From contig NW_022098076.1 of assembly GCF_002288925.2 (NCBI RefSeq), forward strand, positions 83,202,668 through 83,266,667: a stretch of DNA of 64,000 nucleotides, written 5' to 3'. How positions within the stretch are numbered: position 1 is the first letter of the stretch; the number at the start of each line of letters is the position of its first letter. Source of the stretch: Delphinapterus leucas (lineage: Eukaryota > Chordata > Mammalia > Artiodactyla > Monodontidae). Both the position numbers and the translations under genes were made by a program. Below are positions 58,626 through 64,000 of the stretch, piece after piece. Below the pieces are notes generated by a model, which searched no databases, was not told where the DNA came from, and saw nothing but the letters and a program-made list of their open reading frames with translations.

Positions 58626-60182
58626 CTTTGGTTATAGGGCATTATATGTGAATGCTTATTGCTAAAACAATTTATACTTAATTAAATGTTATTTCTTACT
58701 CTCTCCAACAGCATCTACTACATTTTGCTTGGCAGTAAGAGGCTGCTAACACTTCAGATCCAGCTGGTGGATTGATGCTCCGAGAGCAGGCACAGCACAC
58801 AAGAAACAGCTCCAGGGGCTGCTGGAGCGCCTTACCCTGGTCATTCGTGAAGCAGTTCTAGTTATTGGTTCTGCCTGTGCTAGCTTTATCCATGAGCCCC
58901 CAAAGATCTTATATAATGGCATGAAGTAAATATACACATTCTGACTATATGCAACAAGGTGCTAAGCACAATAAAGTTGCTATATGAAGACAAATTTGTA
59001 GGTATGGGTATCATTAGCTTCTGCTCTTCTGTGTAGTCAAATAGAATAGCAGGGAGTTTTGAAGAACTATTAACCAACTGTTACTGGATATGACCAACCA
59101 GGTTGGTTGAATGGTCTAGTTATTTGGAAATTATCTAAAGAGGCAGTGTTGAAGAGTAGAAGAGCCCAAAGAGACAAGAGCTTATGTGTCCAACTAAGCT
59201 CTTTCTTGCAAAGCCTTCTAGTGTTGGATCTTTCTATTCCCAATGCACCCCATTTCCTTCATCTGTAAGTAATTACCTGTTCTCTACTTCAGACATGTTC
59301 TGAGGACCTGTGTTGTCACAGTATTTTGTTACTCCTTATGTCGATTAACTTTTTAAAGAGGGTTTATCTTGCTAAATTATAAAAATAAATACCCATTATA
59401 AAATACAGAAGGGACAGAAAAGTATAAAGTAGATAACAAAGCTTACTTTGAATCTTAACTATCTAAAATACCGGGCATTAAATAAATAATAGTCAAATTC
59501 TTGAAATATTTCTTCCCAGAACTTTTTTTGCCCGGTATGTATAAATGTTTCATTTTAGAAAATTAACATACATGTTTAATCCTGCCTTTTTCACATATTG
59601 AGCATTTCCCTATATCTATGAACATTTCTCAAAAGCCCGACTTTTTTAATTACAAAAAGAAATTTGAAATTAGTTGAGGTACCAAAATTATAAAGAAATT
59701 TCAGGAGTATTTGAGCATATGAATTGCTCTCTACCTCTGGAGAGGAGTCCAAAAGATGGAGTTAGGGGGTCAAAAGACAAAATTATTTCTTTCAGTCTTT
59801 ATATACATATTCCAAAATTGTATCCAGATATATGACACCAATCTGTTGCCCAAATTAATTGTATATGAATGCAATCAACAATGAATATAATCACTTAAAA
59901 TACTGCCATTTTGAAAAAAAATGCTGCCATTTTGGAATATGTGAAGTGCTACGTCAGTCATTTTTATTGTAAGTAAAGTGGTGATATGCGTTGATTGTAT
60001 TTGTGTGATGTGTTTTTCTCCAATTTATTCATTAACACTTTTTGTCCATTTTATTTCCCCTCCAAGTGTTAAGTAATAAAAAATATTTCTATTAAGTGAA
60101 TATGATTCTCCTATTACTTATCATATATATATTTTGATTAAAAATTGAATCAAAAGTATTTTATTATACAGTAGTTTAAGAC
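58623..60182. other. Mostly unassigned; old repeat trace near 59340-59640
   Basis: ATTATAAAAATAAATACCC, GGGACAGAAAAGTATAAAG and CATATTGAGCATTTCCC suggest an old LINE-type segment, too decayed to name. The GC-richer part at 58740-58900 (CAGCTCCAGGGGCTGCTGG) is unassigned. Confidence 0.4.
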
Positions 60183-61540
60183 TTACTATAAGAATACAGT
60201 AATCTAGACAGTGTGGTACTGGCAAAAGGTCAACAATTTGATCAATGAAATAGAGAGCCCAGAAATAGATTCATGCCATGTAATCATTTAATATTTGATA
60301 GTGGTGATAAAGTGTTCCGAAAAGGAAAGGAAAAGCTTTTCAACAAATGGTACTGGAACAACTAGGTATTCAAATCAACGTTAACCTCTAAATTACCACC
60401 ATCCTTAGTGGATGTTTGGATTAATGGAGATGCATCCCAGACCTAAACATAAAAGCTAACACTATAAAGCTTTTAAGGGAAAACATAAGATAGTTTTGTG
60501 GTTTGAGGATAGGCAAAAGAAGTTTCTTTTAAAAGACACAGAAAGCAAAATCCAAGAAAGAAAAATATGATAAATTATACTTCATAAAAATTAACATCTT
60601 CAACTCATCAAAAGACATCTTTAAGTAAATGAATAGACAAGCTATAGACTGTGAGAAAACATTTGCAATTCATATGCCTGACTTAGGTCTGGTAAGAAGA
60701 ATATATTTTACACACACACACACACTCACAACTCCTATAAGACAATCATAAAAAGACAAGCTACCAGATAGAAAATGGGAAAAAATAAAACATATACTTC
60801 ACAAAGGATAATATATACAAGTGGACGATAAACATATTAAAAAGCACTGAATATCATTAGACATCAGGAAAATTCAAATTTAAACTATAATACAATACAA
60901 CCATATATCCAATAAAATACTTAAAATCAAAAGACAGATACTGTTAAATGTTGGCAAGAATGTGTAGCAATTGGAACTCTCATATACTGTCGATGGCATT
61001 ATAAAATGTTATAATCTTAGAAAAATCTCTCCTACCTTCTTCAGAAAGTAGACAAACACCTAGCTTATGACCCAGTGATTCCAAAGAAACATATGCCCCC
61101 CTAAAAAAAACTTGCACAAAATTGTTCATTGCAGCTTTATTCATAATAACTCAAAAAAGGAAATAGCCTACATGTCCAGCAATAGGAGGATGGATAAATA
61201 AATTATCCTATGTTTCTACAGCGGGTTTCTACAGCGGGATTCTACAGGCAATAAAAAAGCATAAACCACTAATACATACTCTAACATGGATGAATCACAA
61301 ATTGTGTGCTGAGCGCAATAAGTCTTACACAAGAAATTACACACTCAGAGATTCCATCTTTATACAGTTCTGTAACAGGCAAAACAAATTTATTATGAGC
61401 ATGGAGATGGAGATCTACTGGGAAAGAGCATCAGTGAATTCTGCAGATACAATCATGTTCTGTTTACTAACAGGTCATCAAATGATCACTTAAGGTTTGT
61501 ATATTTCATTGTATATAGATGTTACCTGAAAAGAAAAAAA
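60183..61540 (+). mobile_element. Ancient L1 (L1M-type), ORF2 end and 3' UTR
   Basis: The order AGACAGTGTGGTACTGGC, GAAATAGAGAGCCCAGAAAT, AACAACTAGGTATTC, TCAAAAGACATCTTTAAG, GTTCATTGCAGCTTTATTC, GGAGGATGGATAAATAAA and GAAAGAGCATCAGTGAATTC follows ORF2 and 3' UTR of old mammalian L1s. Many stops remain. A short CA run (about 60711-60726) interrupts it. Confidence 0.88.
61213..61249 (+). repeat. 13-bp tandem repeat
   Basis: TTTCTACAGCGGG occurs twice without gap (61213-61225, 61226-61238), followed by a partial third copy. It lies within the ancient L1. Confidence 0.95.
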
Positions 61541-61719
61541 GAATAACCATAAACACTGAATTCTAATTAATGATGTGTATGCTAATGATATGTATACAAT
61601 GACATGCACTAAAGTCTTCAACTTACTTCAAAATGCATTTAAAAAATAAGAAGCACAAATAAATATATGTGTGATAAAAACAAGTATAGTAAAATATTAA
61701 TTGTACATTTTTGGTGTTT

Positions 61720-61935
61720 TGGCAACTATATAGTGACAGGTACAACGCCAAGAGTAAACCCTAGTGTAAACTAGGCCCCGATGATAGTGTTGTGTCACTG
61801 CAGGTTCATCAGTTGTAACAAAGGTATTACTCTCGTTGATAGTGGGGAAGGTGGTGTATATAAGACCTCTTTGTACTTCTGGCTCAATTTTGCTATGAAC
61901 CTAAAACTGCTCTAAAAATATAGTTTATTCATTAA
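61720..61935 (+). mobile_element. Ancient L1 3' UTR end
   Basis: GTGTCACTGCAGGTTCATCA, GTTGTAACAAAGGTATTAC and TGCTATGAACCTAAAACTGC are the end of an old L1 3' UTR. It may belong to the preceding L1 or be a second one. Confidence 0.7.
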
Positions 61936-62099
61936 AAAATTAAAGTACTATACATCTTAAAAGAATCACAAAAATTTTAATACATAAAATTGTCCTTCAT
62001 ATTTGGTTCATGTATTTGATTCCAGCAGGGTCCACACACACACACACACAAAAGGTAGGAATGGTTCCTCTGCCCTATTCTATTAGTCCTCCTTCACCC

Positions 62100-62595
62100 T
62101 GCAACATCTTATGATGAAAGTTTACCAACATACAGGAAAGGTGAAAGAATTTCAGAATGAACACCCATATGCCCACAAACTAAATTGTACAATTAACATT
62201 TTGCTACATTTGTTTTTATCACATATATATTTATGTGTGCTTCTTTGTATTCTGTAGTATTGTGCAGAAAAGTTTCATTGCCCTAAAATTCCACTGTGTT
62301 CCACCTATTCATCCCTTCCCTAGCCCACCCCTGACCACCACTGCTCCAAGGTTTGCCTTTTCCAGAATGTCATATAGCTGGAATCATATAGTATGTAGGC
62401 CTTTCACATTGATTTCCTTCACACGGTAACATGCATTTAAAGTTTCCTCCATGTCTTTTCATGGCCTGATAGCTCATTTCTTTTTAGTGCTGAGTAATAT
62501 TCCATTGTCTGGCTGTACCGCTGTTCATTTATCTGTTCACCCTTAGGAATTTGGGTACACAAGTAGCTGCGAGTACCAGTTATTCTTTCTAGAAA
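62100..62595 (-). mobile_element. Ancient L1 3'-end segment, reverse
   Basis: AGAATGAACACCCATATGCC, TTTCATTGCCCTAAAATTCC, GCCTTTTCCAGAATGTCAT, CCATGTCTTTTCATGGCC and TGAGTAATATTCCATTGTC are in the same reverse order as in the element at 53120. It runs head to head with the plus-strand old L1 before it. Confidence 0.78.
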
Positions 62596-64000
62596 TATGT
62601 ATTAGGATAAGCCCAAAGGCTAGGCCCTTGTCTGCCCCTCCATTTTATACATGGAGAGAGGAGGGGATGTGCGCCAGGACAGAGAGACCTGGACCCCAAG
62701 AATCATGATAACTGTTACATACCAGTCTTCTAGTCATAGATGCATGTTTAAACTATTTTGAATAAGCAGTTTAGAAAGAGGCTTCCTGTTTATAAATCCA
62801 GTTTGAAGGTTTGGAGAAAGAGGACTGAAAAGTGAATGTCCAAGGGCAGCAGCAAGTCAGACCCTTCATCAATTGCAGTCCTACTACTCAACACAACCAG
62901 TGGCCTGGGCTGTCCCGACATCTCTGACGGCAAAGGAACAAGTGGCAGTGATGTCAAGGTAATGCATTGAAAGGTAAAAGCAGAACTAAAAAGTTTTCCT
63001 CCAACTTCTTCTTTCTGACCTGCCCCTGATTACCCTGTGCTCTGGCTGCAAACACATCAAGGTCCTCCCTTTATAGGCACTGCTTCTTGGTAGTCTGGAT
63101 TCTCAGCATGTTTTTCTGGGGGTTTTTTTCTCAATTTTTGTTAGTATTCCTTACCCATGTATCCCATGAGCTTCTGTAGTTTCTCCAGAATTGACTCAGG
63201 AGAATATAGCCAGCAGCCCACCTGAGCCCACTTTTGTAACAGGAAATGAAAGCTTCCATTATGGCATTCTACATCTAATTATATAGATTACTATTATTTT
63301 TTTTTACTTCTAGCTGATTTTTTTCAATTAAAATTTAAGGTGTCTGCCTAAAGTTTCATAAATAAATAATTCTAGGATTTATTAAATTATTTCTCTTTTT
63401 AAAGAATATACTTATTTTTACTTTTATCCTTATTGTCAGTTTTCCTTGAAATCTTTAAGACCTTGAGAGAATTCTTAGGTTACAGGCTTAGTTCACATAT
63501 TATCTATTTTTCTGTATGGGTAGTTCAATTTATATAGAATTTGACACACTGAATTTTCCTCTGAATACCTCTTTGTACAGATGCCCTCAATTTTATTATC
63601 TGCTATTTCTTTTATCATAAATAACTTATTTTTATTGCAGATTTTCTTCATTTGTCCAAACAATAATAAAATATCTTGCTAATTTAAAAAAATTCCCAAG
63701 CACTGATGGCTGGGGTGCCAACTCTTACATAAAAATTCAGCAGCTACCAATATTTTAAGCATAAGTAGGAAAAGAAAATAAACACTACGAAATCCTATGA
63801 ATGTACAATTTTTTAAACTGTTGATTTTTACTCCAAATTATTCTTCCTATTTTAGGACAGTAAGCAGTTTTTCACAAGGAATCTATGGCTTTGTATTCAA
63901 AAGAGCAAGGCTGTGTGTAACACTTCCCCTCTGGTGGCAACGTGTCAATCATTTCATGTAATTAATTTCCTAATGATGCCGACACATTTGCTTTATACCT
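62596..64000. other. Unassigned non-coding sequence
   Basis: No gene or named repeat was recognised up to the window end. The last 100 bases (CTCTGGTGGCAACGTGTC) are slightly GC-richer. Confidence 0.45.

Noticed and set aside
1..64000. A new defence, mobile or biosynthetic gene system
   Set aside because: No set of linked host genes is present; all coding relics seen are L1 ORF1/ORF2, and the rest is non-coding.

Overview
The window reads as ordinary mammalian non-coding DNA, intergenic or deep intronic, most likely from a cetacean. It is AT-rich, has no recognisable protein-coding exon of a host gene, no tRNA, rRNA or CRISPR, and is built mostly from transposon relics. The lineage call rests on the SINEs. 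Seven tRNA-Glu-derived CHR-type SINEs, with the typical start around GGCTTCCCTGGTGG or GAATTCCCTGGTGG, lie in the window, alongside L1 copies of the whale/artiodactyl type. Alu, PRE-1, BovB and Bov-tA elements were not seen, which argues against primate, pig and ruminant. Hippopotamus cannot be excluded from the sequence alone.

Layout. 1-1010: 3' end of an L1 cut by the window edge. 2862-3125: LTR fragment. 3126-8494: unassigned. 8495-14899: a nested block, an MLT1-like LTR split by a nearly complete but dead L1 (8676-14678), whose ORF1 is itself split by a CHR-2 SINE (9732-9940). 14900-34180: scattered MIR, L2-like, MLT1-like and L1 fragments, three SINEs, several dinucleotide repeats, a long ancient minus-strand L1 (27125-29200) and a short L1 insertion with a 5' inversion (29775-30162). 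34180-39720: the most repeat-poor stretch, with patches that look like candidate conserved regulatory DNA. 39720-52640: MIR/L2/hAT-like relics, three SINEs, one of them young, and GC-richer unique patches. 53120-54412 and 60183-62595: old L1 fragments in both orientations. 54412-60183 and 62600-64000: mainly unassigned.

How the parts work together: there is no operon or pathway here. Order of insertion can be read in places (LTR, then L1, then SINE at 8495-14899). All L1 reading frames seen are broken, so no element in the window can move by itself. CHR SINEs depend on L1 enzymes supplied from elsewhere, and the A-tails and direct repeats around them fit that mechanism. I found no convincing undescribed biological system. 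The best leads are structural (nested insertion, 5'-inverted L1, two directly repeated L1 ends, a young SINE) and a repeat-poor block that deserves a conservation check. Family names come from recognition by eye, not from a database search.
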